DNA of 64,000 bases from Verrucomicrobium sp. BvORR034 (GCF_000739635.1 NZ_BATQ01000155.1:1-64000), one strand, 5' to 3'; numbered from the stretch's first letter, positions 1 through 9,368 are shown. Numbers and translations: made by a program. The notes: a model not told the origin generated them from the sequence alone.

Positions 1-483
1 GGTCGTTTTGTAGTCAATACAGTCGTTATAAGGCAGCGCCACGTAGAACGGGTTCTGCTTGGGCACGAAGCCCGCGGGGCGGTAGTCCGGAGCCCGGCGT
101 GAGGGATCGGGATCGTCGTATCCGCCGAAATTAGCCGTCCACTGGGTGTCCCAGGAACTCGCCGTGTTGGGCGTCGGGTTGTTCTCCGTGGGGAGCTCCC
201 CTACCCAGAATACCGTGGCCACGATGTCCGTTTTCCACGGATAGCGGGTGTAGGTCGTCCGGGGCAGCGTGGGCGCGAACACCCGCGGCAGGGGGGCGAA
301 AGCCGGAGGAGCCGTCTGGGACTCCAGCGTCTGACGCGATACGGAAAGCGCTCCCAATGAGGCACTTTCACTGGTGATATTGGCGGCCACCGGTGTCAGC
401 GTTTGCGTTTGGGCAAATGTGGCTGACGCGGCAAGGGCCACCAGCGAACAAATTAACGGTTGGGTCAACTGTTTGCTAATCAT
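1..483 (-). CDS. Secreted protein of unknown function (C-terminus beyond window)
   Basis: An open frame of 161 codons runs in from the left edge and ends at an ATG at 483. Residues 1-24 look like a signal peptide: a short charged start, a hydrophobic run LICSLVALAASA, then an AxA-type end (ATFA). The mature part is rich in Pro, Thr, Ser and aromatic residues and includes the phrase NPFYVALPYNDC. No family is recognised. It is presumably exported to the periplasm or cell surface. It sits downstream of trpE on the same strand, 160 bp away, with no evident functional link. Confidence 0.7.
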   Translation of the reverse strand, partial: MISKQLTQPLICSLVALAASATFAQTQTLTPVAANITSESASLGALSVSRQTLESQTAPPAFAPLPRVFAPTLPRTTYTRYPWKTDIVATVFWVGELPTENNPTPNTASSWDTQWTANFGGYDDPDPSRRAPDYRPAGFVPKQNPFYVALPYNDCIDYKTT

Positions 484-643
484 GATTTCCGCAGGGGGTC
501 GGGCGTAAAGGTGATTTTACCATGTCCGGGCTCCGGGGTGCAATCCCTGAAGCCAGATTTGTTATAAAATTTTCTTCAACTCGCCCACGATGACCGGGCA
601 ATGGAATAAACGTTCCGAGCCCCCTGCTGGTTGTAATTAATTT

Positions 644-2155
644 TCAGGCCGACAGTTCTTTGGCCCTCTGGAGTCCTCGAAGCATGCCTCGCGCTTTATT
701 CAAGGTTTCCTGATATTCATAAGTGGGATCAGAATCAGCCACCACTCCGGCACCGGCCTGCACATAGGCCTTGCCGTCCTTCAGCACGCACGTGCGCAGC
801 GCGATGCAGCTGTCGAGTGTTCCATCGAACCCGAAGTAGCCCACGGCACCCGCATAGGCGCAGCGTTTGCTCTTCTCCACCTCGTTGATGATCTCCATGG
901 CGCGTACTTTCGGCGAACCGCTCACGGTGCCCGCCGGGAAGGTGGCGCGCATGACATCATAGGCGCTGCGCTCCGGGGAGAGCGTGCCCTCCACGTTGGA
1001 CACGATGTGCATGACGTGGGAGTAGCGCTCGATCACCATCAGTTCGTTTACTCGAACCGTGCCGTACTCGGAGACGCGGCCCACGTCGTTGCGGGCCAGG
1101 TCCACCAGCATGATATGCTCCGCCCGCTCTTTGGGATCAGCCAGCAGCTCCGCCGCCAGCGCATCGTCCTCGGCCGGAGTGGCCCCTCTCCAGCGCGTGC
1201 CGGCGATGGGGCGGATCTCGATCTTGCCGCCGATGCACTTCACATGCACCTCCGGAGAGCTGCCCACGAGGGAGAAGCCGTCCGGGAAGTTGAGGCAGAA
1301 CATGTACGGCGAGGGGTTCACATGACGCAGGGCCCTGTAGAGGTCCACCGGGCTTCCTGTGTATTCGGTCTCGAACCGCTGGGAGGGCACGAACTGGAAG
1401 ATGTCCCCCGCCTTGATGTACTCCTTGCCCGCCAGCACCATGGCCTCGTACTCGGCCTGGGTGGTGTTGCCGCTGGGCGCGGGCACGTTGTTTCCTCCCT
1501 CCGGCGCGAACGCCTGGAGGGTGCGCACCTGAAGTGGGGCCTCGAGCTTGGCCACCAGCTCGTGGATGCGGGTGTTCGCCCATGCATACGCGACCTCAGG
1601 CGTCGCGTGGTCGGGCATGAACACATTGGCCACGATGGTGAGCTTGCGGTGCTTGTGGTCAAAGATGATGACCGTGTCCGCGATCATGAACACCATGTCC
1701 GGCACGCCCAGCTCGTCCTTGGGCGGCGGAGGCAGGGTGGGTTCGAAGAAACGCACCATGTCATAGCTGAGGTAACCGACGGCCCCGCCGTGAAAGACCG
1801 GTGAGGGTGGCGGCATGGCCGGCTTGAACGCGGCCATGATGTCCTCCAGCTCCTTGAGCGGGTCGCCCTCTGCCGTGTAGGTGCGGGTGGCCCCCTTCTC
1901 CTCAATGGTGATCTCCCGCCCGCGGGCGGTGAAGACCAGGCGAGGATCACTGCCCAGCAGCGAGTAGCGGCCCGAATGCTGGGTCAGCTCGGCCGACTCC
2001 AGCAGGAAGGCATGACGCCCGTCGTGAATGCGCTGGAACGCCGAGAGCGGCGTCTCGTAGTCAGCCGCCAGCTCCACCCAGACCGGCACGAGATTGCCAT
2101 GAGCGGCACGTGCCTTGAAAGTCGCGAGATCGGGTTGGAGATACGGGGTGAGCAT
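644..2155 (-). CDS. trpE: Anthranilate synthase component I
   Basis: Converts chorismate and glutamine-derived ammonia to anthranilate, the first step of tryptophan synthesis, in the cytoplasm together with a TrpG amidotransferase that is not in this window. The 503-residue length is normal. An N-terminal regulatory domain (about 1-190) carries the LLESAE tryptophan-binding region. The chorismate-binding domain has IAGTRWRG, ADPKERAEHIMLVDLARND, GTVSGSPKVRAMEII and the closing segment GAVGYFGFDGTLDSCIALRT. It is a stand-alone gene, not in a trp operon here. The ATG at 2155 has no purine-rich ribosome site. PabB is the alternative, but LLESAE and the overall architecture favour TrpE. Confidence 0.93.
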   Translation of the reverse strand: MLTPYLQPDLATFKARAAHGNLVPVWVELAADYETPLSAFQRIHDGRHAFLLESAELTQHSGRYSLLGSDPRLVFTARGREITIEEKGATRTYTAEGDPLKELEDIMAAFKPAMPPPSPVFHGGAVGYLSYDMVRFFEPTLPPPPKDELGVPDMVFMIADTVIIFDHKHRKLTIVANVFMPDHATPEVAYAWANTRIHELVAKLEAPLQVRTLQAFAPEGGNNVPAPSGNTTQAEYEAMVLAGKEYIKAGDIFQFVPSQRFETEYTGSPVDLYRALRHVNPSPYMFCLNFPDGFSLVGSSPEVHVKCIGGKIEIRPIAGTRWRGATPAEDDALAAELLADPKERAEHIMLVDLARNDVGRVSEYGTVRVNELMVIERYSHVMHIVSNVEGTLSPERSAYDVMRATFPAGTVSGSPKVRAMEIINEVEKSKRCAYAGAVGYFGFDGTLDSCIALRTCVLKDGKAYVQAGAGVVADSDPTYEYQETLNKARGMLRGLQRAKELSA

Positions 2156-2223
2156 AGGAGCGGGGTTTGAGCACGAACGCAGAGGGTCGGTATTGTGTAC
2201 CCGGCTGGGGAAGCGTGCAAGTT

Positions 2224-2265
2224 TCAGTGGGCAGTAGGCAGTGCGTCAGTGGTCAAGGTGTTGGG
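2224..2265 (+). repeat. Dispersed CAGTG-word repeat ending in CAAGGTGTTGGG
   Basis: A string of related 7-8-mers (CAGTGGG, CAGTAGG, CAGTGCGT, CAGTGGT) leads into CAAGGTGTTGGG. The segment GCAGTGCGTCAGTGGTCAAG and the bases after it recur exactly near 12419-12446. Related copies lie at 22804, 23452, 43377 (inverted), 45871 (inverted), 48772 and 55708 (inverted). Confidence 0.85.
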
Positions 2266-2305
2266 GGAGGAGGGGTGCGAGATGGTCTGGGGGCTTGCGG
2301 GGGGT

Positions 2306-2354
2306 TTGGTACTTGGTACTTGGTACTTGGTACTTGGTACTTGGTACTTGGTGC
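2306..2354. repeat. Heptamer tandem array, TTGGTAC x6
   Basis: Six perfect head-to-tail copies of TTGGTAC run from 2306 to 2347, followed by a degenerate seventh (TTGGTGC, 2348-2354). It lies about 40 bp beyond a CAAGGTGTTGGG repeat. An array of the same unit length and copy number but a different word (TCAGTTG) is at 22804-22850. Confidence 0.95.
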
Positions 2355-2372
2355 GTCGGGGCGTCGGGCGTT

Positions 2373-2457
2373 CGTCCCGGAGGGACGGTGGACGCTAGCC
2401 GGTGGTGACAACCACCGGGTTTGACGCCTTCCAAACGCTTCGCGTCCCGGAGGGACG
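2373..2457. repeat. Double-palindrome element, copy 1
   Basis: Two copies of the palindrome CGTCCCGGAGGGACG start exactly 70 bp apart (2373 and 2443). Between them lies a second palindrome, CCGGTGGTGACAACCACCGG. The same three-part arrangement recurs at 12486, 12885 and 62634. Confidence 0.9.
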
Positions 2458-2722
2458 CTGGAAGGCTCAGGCCTGCTGCACCTAGCCATCCCCTACCCCA
2501 CAGCTGGCGTCGACTCCCCCACCACGTCAGGTCTTCAAGTCTTGTGTCTCCCGCGCAGCGTGCTGGCACATCCAGACTATGCCTGCTGAGATGCCGCAGG
2601 TGTATTTGTGACACCGGCTGCCAGCCGGTGCTGCGTGCTACTGGCGTTTCATCGGTTCAGGCTCGGACGAGGTGCTATCAACGTCGGTCGTTTGGTACGG
2701 GCACGGGGGCTCCGTTGACGCT

Positions 2723-2752
2723 CGGCGGTTGTGCAAGCACAAACCGCCACTC
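2723..2752. repeat. GGCGGTTGTG...CACAAACCGCC hairpin repeat, copy 1
   Basis: A perfect inverted repeat of GGCGGTTGTGC and GCACAAACCGCC around a two-base loop. The same hairpin recurs near 23861, 24321, 33803, 38323 and 49951. Confidence 0.85.
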
Positions 2753-2859
2753 CTTGAGAGAGGTGGCGAAACCGTGTGATTCTCGCTCGCAAACTGAACC
2801 GGCGGGACGCCGGTACCACGCACCGGCTGGAAGCCGGTGGCACTGGGGAATCCGGGCAC

Positions 2860-2882
2860 AAAAAAGGGGAGCGGCGCTCCCC
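2860..2882 (-). terminator. Intrinsic terminator of nuoG-N
   Basis: On the minus strand GGGGAGCGCCGCTCCCC, a nearly loopless perfect stem, is followed at once by TTTTTT. It begins about 33 bp after the nuoN stop, so it should end the nuoGHIJKLMN transcript. Confidence 0.9.
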
Positions 2883-2914
2883 TTCTCTGAAAACTGAAAA
2901 CTCCACCGGTCACT

Positions 2915-4381
2915 TCATTTCACCAACGCAAACCGGATCAGGTCTGGATACACGCCCACCACGAGGATGGCGGCAACGAAGACGGCGAGGCTGACTTTGG
3001 AGAGCAGGCCGAGATCGGGGGTGGGGCCTTCGGACGGGCCGTCTGGCTTGGAGTAAACGGCCAAGATGACCTTGAAGTAGTAGAAGAAGCCGGTGGCGGC
3101 GCCGATCACGGCGATGGCGAGGTAGGTGTAGTACCCTTCCAGCACGGTGGCGAAGATCACGAAGAACTTGCCCATGAACCCTGCGGTGAGGGGCAGACCC
3201 GCCAAGGAAGCCAGGGCGATGGCGAGAGCGAGCCCCAGGGTGGGGTTGGCGCGGCCGAGGCCTTTGAGCGAGGCGATGTCTTCACCGTAACCCTTGGCGC
3301 GCATGGCGCTGAGGATCAGGAAGCAGACAAAGGTCATCGGCAGATAGGTGGCCAGGTAGAAGGCGGCAACTTCACCGGAGGTCATCTTCAAACCACCCGT
3401 GTGGATGCAGGCGAGGGCGACGAGGAGATAACCGGCGTGGGCGATGCTGGAGTAGCCCAGCAGGCGCTTGAAGTTGGTCTGCGCGATGGCAGCCAGGTTG
3501 CCGAGCAGGATGGTGGCACCACCGAGGATGAGCAGGATCTGAATGACTGGACCAGCAACGACCGAACCGGGTGTCAGGAAAGTGCCCACGATGCGGGTCA
3601 GTACCACGAACCCGGCGGCCTTGGAGCCAACGGAAAGGAAGGCGGTAACCGGAGTGGGGGCACCTTGATAGACGTCTGGAATCCAGATGTGGAACGGGAC
3701 AGCACCGACCTTGAATGCGAGGCCAGCCAGCATGAGCCCGACAGCGAAGAGGATGGGAGCGGAATTGCCTTCCCAATGGGCCAACTTGTAAGCAACGCCG
3801 GAAAGCGAAAGCTCACCGGTCATGCCGTAGAGCCAGGACATTCCGTAAACCAGCAGACCAGTGCTGAGAGCGCCCAGGATGAGGTACTTCACCCCGGCTT
3901 CCAGGGAGGCGGCGCTGCGGCGCATGAAAGCGACCAAGACATAGAAGCTCACGGTCACCAGTTCCAGCGCGACGAAGATCGTGATCAGATCCACAGCGGA
4001 GGCCATGACCATCATGCCCACGCAGACAAAGAGCGGCAGGCTGTAGAACTCGCCCAGGCCCGCTTCCTTGGTGCGCTCCGGGTGGGTGGCCACGAACTGG
4101 TGGATGATCGGGGCGTACTCCAGGGAGAGGATGATGGTGGCCAGGGTGGCGATGATGGCGAAGCCCTTGTAGAAGAGCGCCAGGGGATCCACCACGTAGA
4201 ACTCCTTGAGCGAGTCCGGGACGCTGCCGGCGGCACCGCTCACGATGACGGCCAAGGCCGCCAGCAGTCCGCCAATGGCCGCGTAGGCAATGAGCTTGCG
4301 GGGCACGCTGGCAAAGGACTCCACCAGCAGGAGCACGAGGCCGAGCAAGCCGAGACCGAGTTCGAGGGACAAGGGAGACAT
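2915..4381 (-). CDS. nuoN: NADH-quinone oxidoreductase subunit N
   Basis: An antiporter-like membrane subunit of complex I that takes part in proton translocation in the cytoplasmic membrane. Its 488 residues form many hydrophobic helices with the proton-antiporter signature (SVSFYVLVAF, GALSTGLLVYGMSWLYG, KVGAVPFHIWIPDVYQGAPTPVTAFLS). The buried Lys and His typical of the family lie in KVGAVPFHIW, and TNFKRLLGYSSIAHAGY is also characteristic. It is the last gene of the minus-strand nuoG-N block, 11 bp after nuoM, and is followed by a strong terminator. The start is the ATG at 4381, preceded by GCC. Confidence 0.95.
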   Translation of the reverse strand: MSPLSLELGLGLLGLVLLLVESFASVPRKLIAYAAIGGLLAALAVIVSGAAGSVPDSLKEFYVVDPLALFYKGFAIIATLATIILSLEYAPIIHQFVATHPERTKEAGLGEFYSLPLFVCVGMMVMASAVDLITIFVALELVTVSFYVLVAFMRRSAASLEAGVKYLILGALSTGLLVYGMSWLYGMTGELSLSGVAYKLAHWEGNSAPILFAVGLMLAGLAFKVGAVPFHIWIPDVYQGAPTPVTAFLSVGSKAAGFVVLTRIVGTFLTPGSVVAGPVIQILLILGGATILLGNLAAIAQTNFKRLLGYSSIAHAGYLLVALACIHTGGLKMTSGEVAAFYLATYLPMTFVCFLILSAMRAKGYGEDIASLKGLGRANPTLGLALAIALASLAGLPLTAGFMGKFFVIFATVLEGYYTYLAIAVIGAATGFFYYFKVILAVYSKPDGPSEGPTPDLGLLSKVSLAVFVAAILVVGVYPDLIRFALVK

Positions 4382-4392
4382 GGCAGTTTACT

Positions 4393-5877
4393 TCACTTCA
4401 AACCGGTCGCCGCCAAGGAGACCTGAACGACGTTCAAAAGAATGGCAGGATAGAGCCCCACCACCAAGAGCACGGCGGCAAGGAGGAACATGGGGACGCG
4501 CTGCAACAGCGACGGATCGCTCATGAAATGGCCGGCGGAAGGCTGGCCAAAGAAGATCTTGCGGTAGGCGCGCAGCATGTACACGGCGCTGATGACCACA
4601 CCCCAGAGGGACAGGATGGTCGTGATCTGCAGGAAGGTGAAGCCTTCGCTGGCCTGGAAGTTCTTGAAGGTGGAGAGGAAGATGAGCACCTCACCCGCGA
4701 AGTTGGCCAGACCGGGCAGACCGATGGAGGCGAAGGCACCCACACCGAAAATCAGGCTCAGGAAAGGAGCATTGGCCGCCAGACCACCGAGCTTGTCGAA
4801 CTCCAGTGTGCCGAGCTGATTGCGCAGGCGGCCGCAGAGCATGAAGAGCAGGGCCACGGAAATGCCGTGGGCGAACATGAGGAGGACGGCACCGTTCTGC
4901 CCCAGAGCGTTGCCAGAGGCCAGACCCAGGAAGATGTAGCCCATGTGCATCACGCTCGAGTTGGCCAGGAGCCCGTCCAAGCGGCGCTGATGCAGCGTCA
5001 CAAAGCCCATGACGAGGATGTTGCCCAGCAGCATGTAGAGCAGCGCGTGCTGCACCCAGGGGGTGTTTGCCCCAGTCGGGAGGAGCGGCAGGGCGATGCG
5101 GATGAGACCGTAGAGACCGAACTTCTTGAGCACGCCAGCGTGCATCATGGCGATCGGTGTGGGCGCGGCGGCATAGGCCGGAGCCGCCCAGCTATGGAAC
5201 GGGAAGAGGCTGACCAGGGTACCGAAGCCAACCAGCAGGACAAAGAAGTTTGCAGCAGCGTATTTCGCGTAAGGAGCATCGGCGGCCAGTGGCTTGAGCG
5301 CGAGAAGGTCAAACGTGAGCTTCCCCTTCTCCGGGCTGCAATACCAGACCACGCCCAACAATCCTGCCAGGAGGATCAGGCTGCCCACACCAAGGTAGAT
5401 GGTGATGCGCCAGGCAGCGTCCTTCTTGTCCCCATGGCCGAAGAGGGCGATCATGAGGAAGGTAGGGATGAGCGCCAGTTCGTGGAAGGCGTACAGGAAG
5501 AAAATATCCGTGCAGAGGAAGGCCCCGAGAGCACCGGAGGCAATCAGCAAGGTGGAGGTGTAGTAGATGCGTTCCTTGTCCACCAGGCTCCAGAGTGCAG
5601 CCAGCGTCACCAGCACGGTGAGCAGCGCCATGGTGAGGCTCAAGCCATCTGCCCCAACGGCGAACTGGATGTGCGGGCTGGTGAGGACGGTGCGAGCATG
5701 GCGGAAGGCCATGGCGCCATCTGCACCATGCAGCGACTGGTAGTTCAGGAAGGCCCAGCCCACCAGCACCAGGTTCAGTAGCGACGCCGCCAGCGCCGTA
5801 ATCCGAGCGGGCGAACCCAGCCAGGTGACCAGCGCGGCCAGCAGGGGCAGCAGGATGATGATTTCGAGCAGGCTCAC
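4393..5877 (-). CDS. nuoM: NADH-quinone oxidoreductase subunit M
   Basis: The second antiporter-like proton channel subunit of complex I, 494 residues. It carries the family features YAFHELALIPTFLMIALFG (with the conserved Glu), FPFHSWAAPAYAAAPTPIAM and HMGYIFLGLASGN. The start at 5877 is GTG rather than ATG; the MSLLEIIILLPLLAALV leader fits a first membrane helix, and no better ATG lies nearby. It is 39 bp after nuoL and 11 bp before nuoN, consistent with one transcript. Confidence 0.95.
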   Translation of the reverse strand: MSLLEIIILLPLLAALVTWLGSPARITALAASLLNLVLVGWAFLNYQSLHGADGAMAFRHARTVLTSPHIQFAVGADGLSLTMALLTVLVTLAALWSLVDKERIYYTSTLLIASGALGAFLCTDIFFLYAFHELALIPTFLMIALFGHGDKKDAAWRITIYLGVGSLILLAGLLGVVWYCSPEKGKLTFDLLALKPLAADAPYAKYAAANFFVLLVGFGTLVSLFPFHSWAAPAYAAAPTPIAMMHAGVLKKFGLYGLIRIALPLLPTGANTPWVQHALLYMLLGNILVMGFVTLHQRRLDGLLANSSVMHMGYIFLGLASGNALGQNGAVLLMFAHGISVALLFMLCGRLRNQLGTLEFDKLGGLAANAPFLSLIFGVGAFASIGLPGLANFAGEVLIFLSTFKNFQASEGFTFLQITTILSLWGVVISAVYMLRAYRKIFFGQPSAGHFMSDPSLLQRVPMFLLAAVLLVVGLYPAILLNVVQVSLAATGLK

Positions 5878-5916
5878 AGTCTTGAGTAAAAAGGGCTTCG
5901 CTTAAAGGCTTGGGAC

Positions 5917-7770
5917 TCAGGGCTTCGTGGAAAAGAACACCGCCAGGTACACCACGACGACAATGCCCAGACCAAGCACGAAGGTGTAGGCCTGAAGACT
6001 GCCGGACTGCAGACCGCGCATCCAGCTTCCCAGTCCGCTGGCCAGCGCCGCTGGGAGGCGCACGGTCAGACCGTCCACGAAGATTCTTTCCAGAGCGGTG
6101 ACCAACCAGGCAAAACGGTCCTGACCATACTTCACGAGACCGGCGTAGAACTCGTCGATGTAGAACTTGTTGGCGAAGAGCGGGATGTTCACCGGGTCCT
6201 TGTCCGCGTTCCGGTAGAGGCGGGTGGCGGCGAGGAAGCCGACGATGACGGCCACCAGCGAGCAGCCCATCACGACCTTGGCACCAGCGCCCTCATGATG
6301 ATTTGGCACGAGCGCTTGAAGCGGCTCTGCCAAGAAGTGATAACCCGCCAAAACGGAGGGGAAAGCCAGAACGACCAACGGCAGGATCATCACGAGCGGA
6401 GCTTCATGAGCGTGATCCGCATCCTTGCCACGAGCTTTGCCGAAGAAGGCAACGACGACCAGACGGGTCATGTAGAACGCTGTGAGCGTGGCAGTGAGGA
6501 CGGCCATGCCAAAAAGGATGCCATTGCCGTGGCCATGCTCAGGGTAGGCCACCGCGAGGATGCCTTCCTTGCTCCAGAAACCGGCCATGAGCGGCACGCC
6601 CATAAGAGCGGCAGTGCCGATGGCGAAGGTCCAAAACGTGACCGGCATCTTCTTGTACAGACCACCCATCTTCCAGATGTTCTGCTCATGATGGCAGGCG
6701 TAGATGACCGCGCCGGAGCCTAGGAACAGCATCGCCTTGAAGAAGGCGTGCGTGTAAAGATGGAACATCCCCTCTTTCGGTCCGCCCAGACCCACAGCCA
6801 TGACCATGTAGCCGAGCTGGGACAGCGTGGAGTAGGCGAGGATCTTCTTGATGTCGCTCTGCTGGGTGGCCATGAGGGCCGCCATCAGTGCGGTGATTCC
6901 CCCGATCCAGGCAATAATGTCACCGGTGACATGCGAGGCACCGATGATGAAATAAACGCGCACCAGCATGTACACCCCTGCGGCCACCATGGTGGCGGCG
7001 TGGATGAGGGCGGACACGGGCGTGGGGCCTTCCATGGCGTCTGGCAGCCAGACGTGCAAGGGAGCCTGCGCGCTCTTGCCCATGGCACCGAGGAACAAGC
7101 CAAGACCCGCCAGAGTGATGATCCACTCGTAGTTGTCCCGGATGTGATTGAGCGCGCCGCTTTCCATCGAGCCCTGAAGCTGGGCTATGGAGACGTGGCC
7201 AGTCAGCCCGAACAGGATGAGGATGCCCGCCATGAAGCCGAAGTCGCCCACGCGGTTCGTAAGGAAGGCCTTCTTCGCAGCATCAGCAGCCTCAGGTTTC
7301 TTGAACCAGTGGCCGATGAGCAGGTAGGAACTGACGCCGACCAGCTCCCAGAAGATGAACATCATCACCAGGTTGTCCGCCAGAACAATGCCGTTCATGG
7401 AGAACATGAAGAGTGAGAGCGCGCCGAAATAGCGGGCGCGGGCATCGTCATCCTTCATGTACCCGAGCGAGTAGATGTGGACCAGCATGCCGATGAAGGT
7501 CACGATGAAGAGCATGCCGCGGCTCTGCGTATCCACCACGAACCCGATGTCGGCGGTGAAGGTGCCCACCTTCAGGTACTCATACAAAAGCAGACCGTTG
7601 GGCTGATCTTCCGCGCCCAGGAAGATGAGCGCGCAGCCGAACATGATGATGGACACGCCGGTCGAGACCAGATGCGCCACATTTTTGAGCAGGCCGTGGA
7701 ACAGCATGATGACCAGCGCCGAAGCCAGCGGCAGCAGCAACACGGTTCCTGTCAGTGAAATGGGTTCCAT
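5917..7770 (-). CDS. nuoL: NADH-quinone oxidoreductase subunit L
   Basis: The largest antiporter-like subunit of complex I, 617 residues, normal for NuoL. It carries the conserved segments FIFWELVGVSSYLLIGHWF, LFLGAMGKSAQAPLHVWLPD, AMEGPTPVSALIHAATMVAAG and ILAYSTLSQLGYM. The C-terminal part (about 500-617) corresponds to the lateral helix and final transmembrane segment. It sits between nuoK and nuoM in the standard order. Confidence 0.96.
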   Translation of the reverse strand: MEPISLTGTVLLLPLASALVIMLFHGLLKNVAHLVSTGVSIIMFGCALIFLGAEDQPNGLLLYEYLKVGTFTADIGFVVDTQSRGMLFIVTFIGMLVHIYSLGYMKDDDARARYFGALSLFMFSMNGIVLADNLVMMFIFWELVGVSSYLLIGHWFKKPEAADAAKKAFLTNRVGDFGFMAGILILFGLTGHVSIAQLQGSMESGALNHIRDNYEWIITLAGLGLFLGAMGKSAQAPLHVWLPDAMEGPTPVSALIHAATMVAAGVYMLVRVYFIIGASHVTGDIIAWIGGITALMAALMATQQSDIKKILAYSTLSQLGYMVMAVGLGGPKEGMFHLYTHAFFKAMLFLGSGAVIYACHHEQNIWKMGGLYKKMPVTFWTFAIGTAALMGVPLMAGFWSKEGILAVAYPEHGHGNGILFGMAVLTATLTAFYMTRLVVVAFFGKARGKDADHAHEAPLVMILPLVVLAFPSVLAGYHFLAEPLQALVPNHHEGAGAKVVMGCSLVAVIVGFLAATRLYRNADKDPVNIPLFANKFYIDEFYAGLVKYGQDRFAWLVTALERIFVDGLTVRLPAALASGLGSWMRGLQSGSLQAYTFVLGLGIVVVVYLAVFFSTKP

Positions 7771-7812
7771 CGTGACGATATGAGAAAAGAAAATGACCTT
7801 GGGCGGGGCAGG

Positions 7813-8130
7813 TTAGCCCTTGAGCTTCTCCACAGCGGTGATGTCCACACTCTGGCGTGCCCGGAAGAGCGCCACAATGATGGCCAGACCCACGGCCACC
7901 TCAGCGGCGGCCACAGTGATCGTGAAGAAAACGAGCGCCTGCGCATTGTAGTCCGGCAGGCCTTCAACAAGGCGGAAACGGGAGAAGGCCACCAGCGTGA
8001 GGTTGGCCGCGCTCAGCATCATCTCCAGGCACATGTAGATGGTCAGGATGTTGCGGCGTACCACGACGCCCACAAGGCCGATCGAGAACAGCAGGCCGCT
8101 GACAAGGAGATAGTGGTTGAGGGTGACCAT
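7813..8130 (-). CDS. nuoK: NADH-quinone oxidoreductase subunit K
   Basis: A small membrane subunit of complex I, 105 residues with three helices. The typical NuoK segment CLEMMLSAANLTLVAFSRF contains the essential membrane Glu. The ITVAAAEVAVGLAIIVALFR segment holds the second conserved Glu. It is placed between nuoJ and nuoL, as in other bacteria. Confidence 0.96.
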   Translation of the reverse strand: MVTLNHYLLVSGLLFSIGLVGVVVRRNILTIYMCLEMMLSAANLTLVAFSRFRLVEGLPDYNAQALVFFTITVAAAEVAVGLAIIVALFRARQSVDITAVEKLKG

Positions 8131-8171
8131 GGGAGGCTCTCGGCAGGAATCAGTTTGCTCGGTTGACCAGG

Positions 8172-8735
8172 CTAGTTCACTTCACGCTTGCTCAGGATGA
8201 CGACCCCGATGGTGCCAACGAGCAGGAGCGCCCCCATCAACTGGATCTGGAAGGGATAGCGGTGGAAAAGGGCCATGCCGACGAGCTTCGTGTCTGGCAG
8301 AGACTTCTTGGCGAGGTCGTCTTTGATGGTCGGGAGTTTCTGGGTCTCAGCCGCAGCTTCAAAGTGGATCGGAACATCGGCGACGGTCTTCTTGCCGGCT
8401 TCAAGGCCGCCCAGGATCATGCCGAGCTGCACGATGAAAACGATGGCCAGCAGGGCCCCGCCCACTACGGAGAAGGCGTTCACCTTCTTGAGCGCCTCCG
8501 CCTTGATGTCCAGGAGCATGATGATGAAGAGGAACAGCACCATCACCGCACCGGCGTACACCAGGATCTGGATGATACCGATGAAATAAGCGTCAAGGCT
8601 GATGAACAGCGCCGCGAGGCCCGCGAAGCTCATGACCAGGGAGAGCGCGCTCGCCACCGGGTTCCGCAACACCACCACCATCAGGCCAAAGACCAGGGTG
8701 AGCGCAGAGAAGAGGTAAAACAGAACGGCGGGCAT
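8172..8735 (-). CDS. nuoJ: NADH-quinone oxidoreductase subunit J
   Basis: A membrane subunit of complex I. The start chosen is the ATG at 8735 (MPAVLFYLFSALTLVFGLM), which gives 187 residues. An upstream in-frame start would add about 30 hydrophilic residues and overlap nuoI. The conserved AYFIGIIQILVYAGAVMVLFLFIIMLLD segment is present at about 50-80. A hydrophilic loop of roughly 45 residues before the last helix is longer than in Escherichia coli. It lies in an operon between nuoI and nuoK. Confidence 0.93.
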   Translation of the reverse strand: MPAVLFYLFSALTLVFGLMVVVLRNPVASALSLVMSFAGLAALFISLDAYFIGIIQILVYAGAVMVLFLFIIMLLDIKAEALKKVNAFSVVGGALLAIVFIVQLGMILGGLEAGKKTVADVPIHFEAAAETQKLPTIKDDLAKKSLPDTKLVGMALFHRYPFQIQLMGALLLVGTIGVVILSKREVN

Positions 8736-8806
8736 GAGATGCGAGCAGGAATGATGCGAATGCGGTCGGGAGACAGGGAGAAAATTCGGGGCGGGACTGG
8801 ACGGGT

Positions 8807-9340
8807 CTACTTCAGCTCGTTCCACTTGTTGACGAGGCCTTCACGCACGCCGCCGATTTCGTAGAGCTTCGTCTTGTCGTGGACCATTTCCGCACGGCTC
8901 AAGCCCGTGATGGCGTAGTCCTTGCGCAGGAAGATGGCCTGCTCGGGGCAGACTTCTTCACACATGCCGCAGTAGATGCAGCGGATCATGTCGATATTGA
9001 AGAGGCGCGGGCGCTTTTCCACCTTGGCCCAAGGATCCGTGGAGGGGATCTCCTCTGGGATGATGGTGATGGCGCGCGGGGGGCAGATGAATTCACAGAG
9101 CTGGCAGCTCACGCAGCGCTCACGGCCGTGTTCGTCTGTCACCAGGGCGGGAGCACCGCGATAGTGGTCAGGCAGGTTCGCATCCCACTTTTCCTCGGGA
9201 TACTGCATGGTGACCTTCTTCTTGCCCCTGAGAATGGCAATGGCGTGACCGAGCGTGATGAGCAGGCCCTTGGCGAGCGTGGAGATGAACCACTTCTCGT
9301 GCCATTTGAGTTTGGGGCGTTGTACAACAACCGTTGCCAT
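8807..9340 (-). CDS. nuoI: NADH-quinone oxidoreductase subunit I (two 4Fe-4S clusters)
   Basis: The peripheral-arm subunit that carries electrons through clusters N6a and N6b to NuoB. The 177 residues contain two ferredoxin motifs, CVSCQLCEFICP and CIYCGMCEEVCP, each CxxCxxCxxxCP. The N-terminal segment FISTLAKGLLITLGHAI fits the membrane-facing amphipathic part. The gene lies 28 bp after nuoH and 71 bp before nuoJ. Confidence 0.96.
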   Translation of the reverse strand: MATVVVQRPKLKWHEKWFISTLAKGLLITLGHAIAILRGKKKVTMQYPEEKWDANLPDHYRGAPALVTDEHGRERCVSCQLCEFICPPRAITIIPEEIPSTDPWAKVEKRPRLFNIDMIRCIYCGMCEEVCPEQAIFLRKDYAITGLSRAEMVHDKTKLYEIGGVREGLVNKWNELK

Positions 9341-9368
9341 AGGGCGTTAGGGAATCAGGTCAGAAAAA

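Larger units (their letters stand above)
2156..2859. other. Gene-free interval filled with dispersed repeats
   Basis: No credible gene lies between trpE and the nuo terminator. In order the interval holds a heptamer-type repeat (2224-2354), a double-palindrome element (2373-2457), a GTCTT-rich repeat near 2531-2567 also seen at 12717-12790, a CACCGGCTGCCAGCCGGTG hairpin repeat (2610-2660), a GGCGGTTGTG hairpin (2723-2752) and a further GAACCGGCGGGACGCCGGT repeat (2794-2843). Short open frames here are produced by these repeats. Confidence 0.75.

Noticed and set aside
2306-2354. CRISPR array
   Set aside because: Units are 7 bp and adjacent without spacers; no cas genes occur.
3401-4426. Long plus-strand open frames opposite nuo genes and other genes
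   Set aside because: They are antisense shadows of strongly recognised genes, with unnatural composition (rich in His, Gln, Glu, Arg) and no family match.
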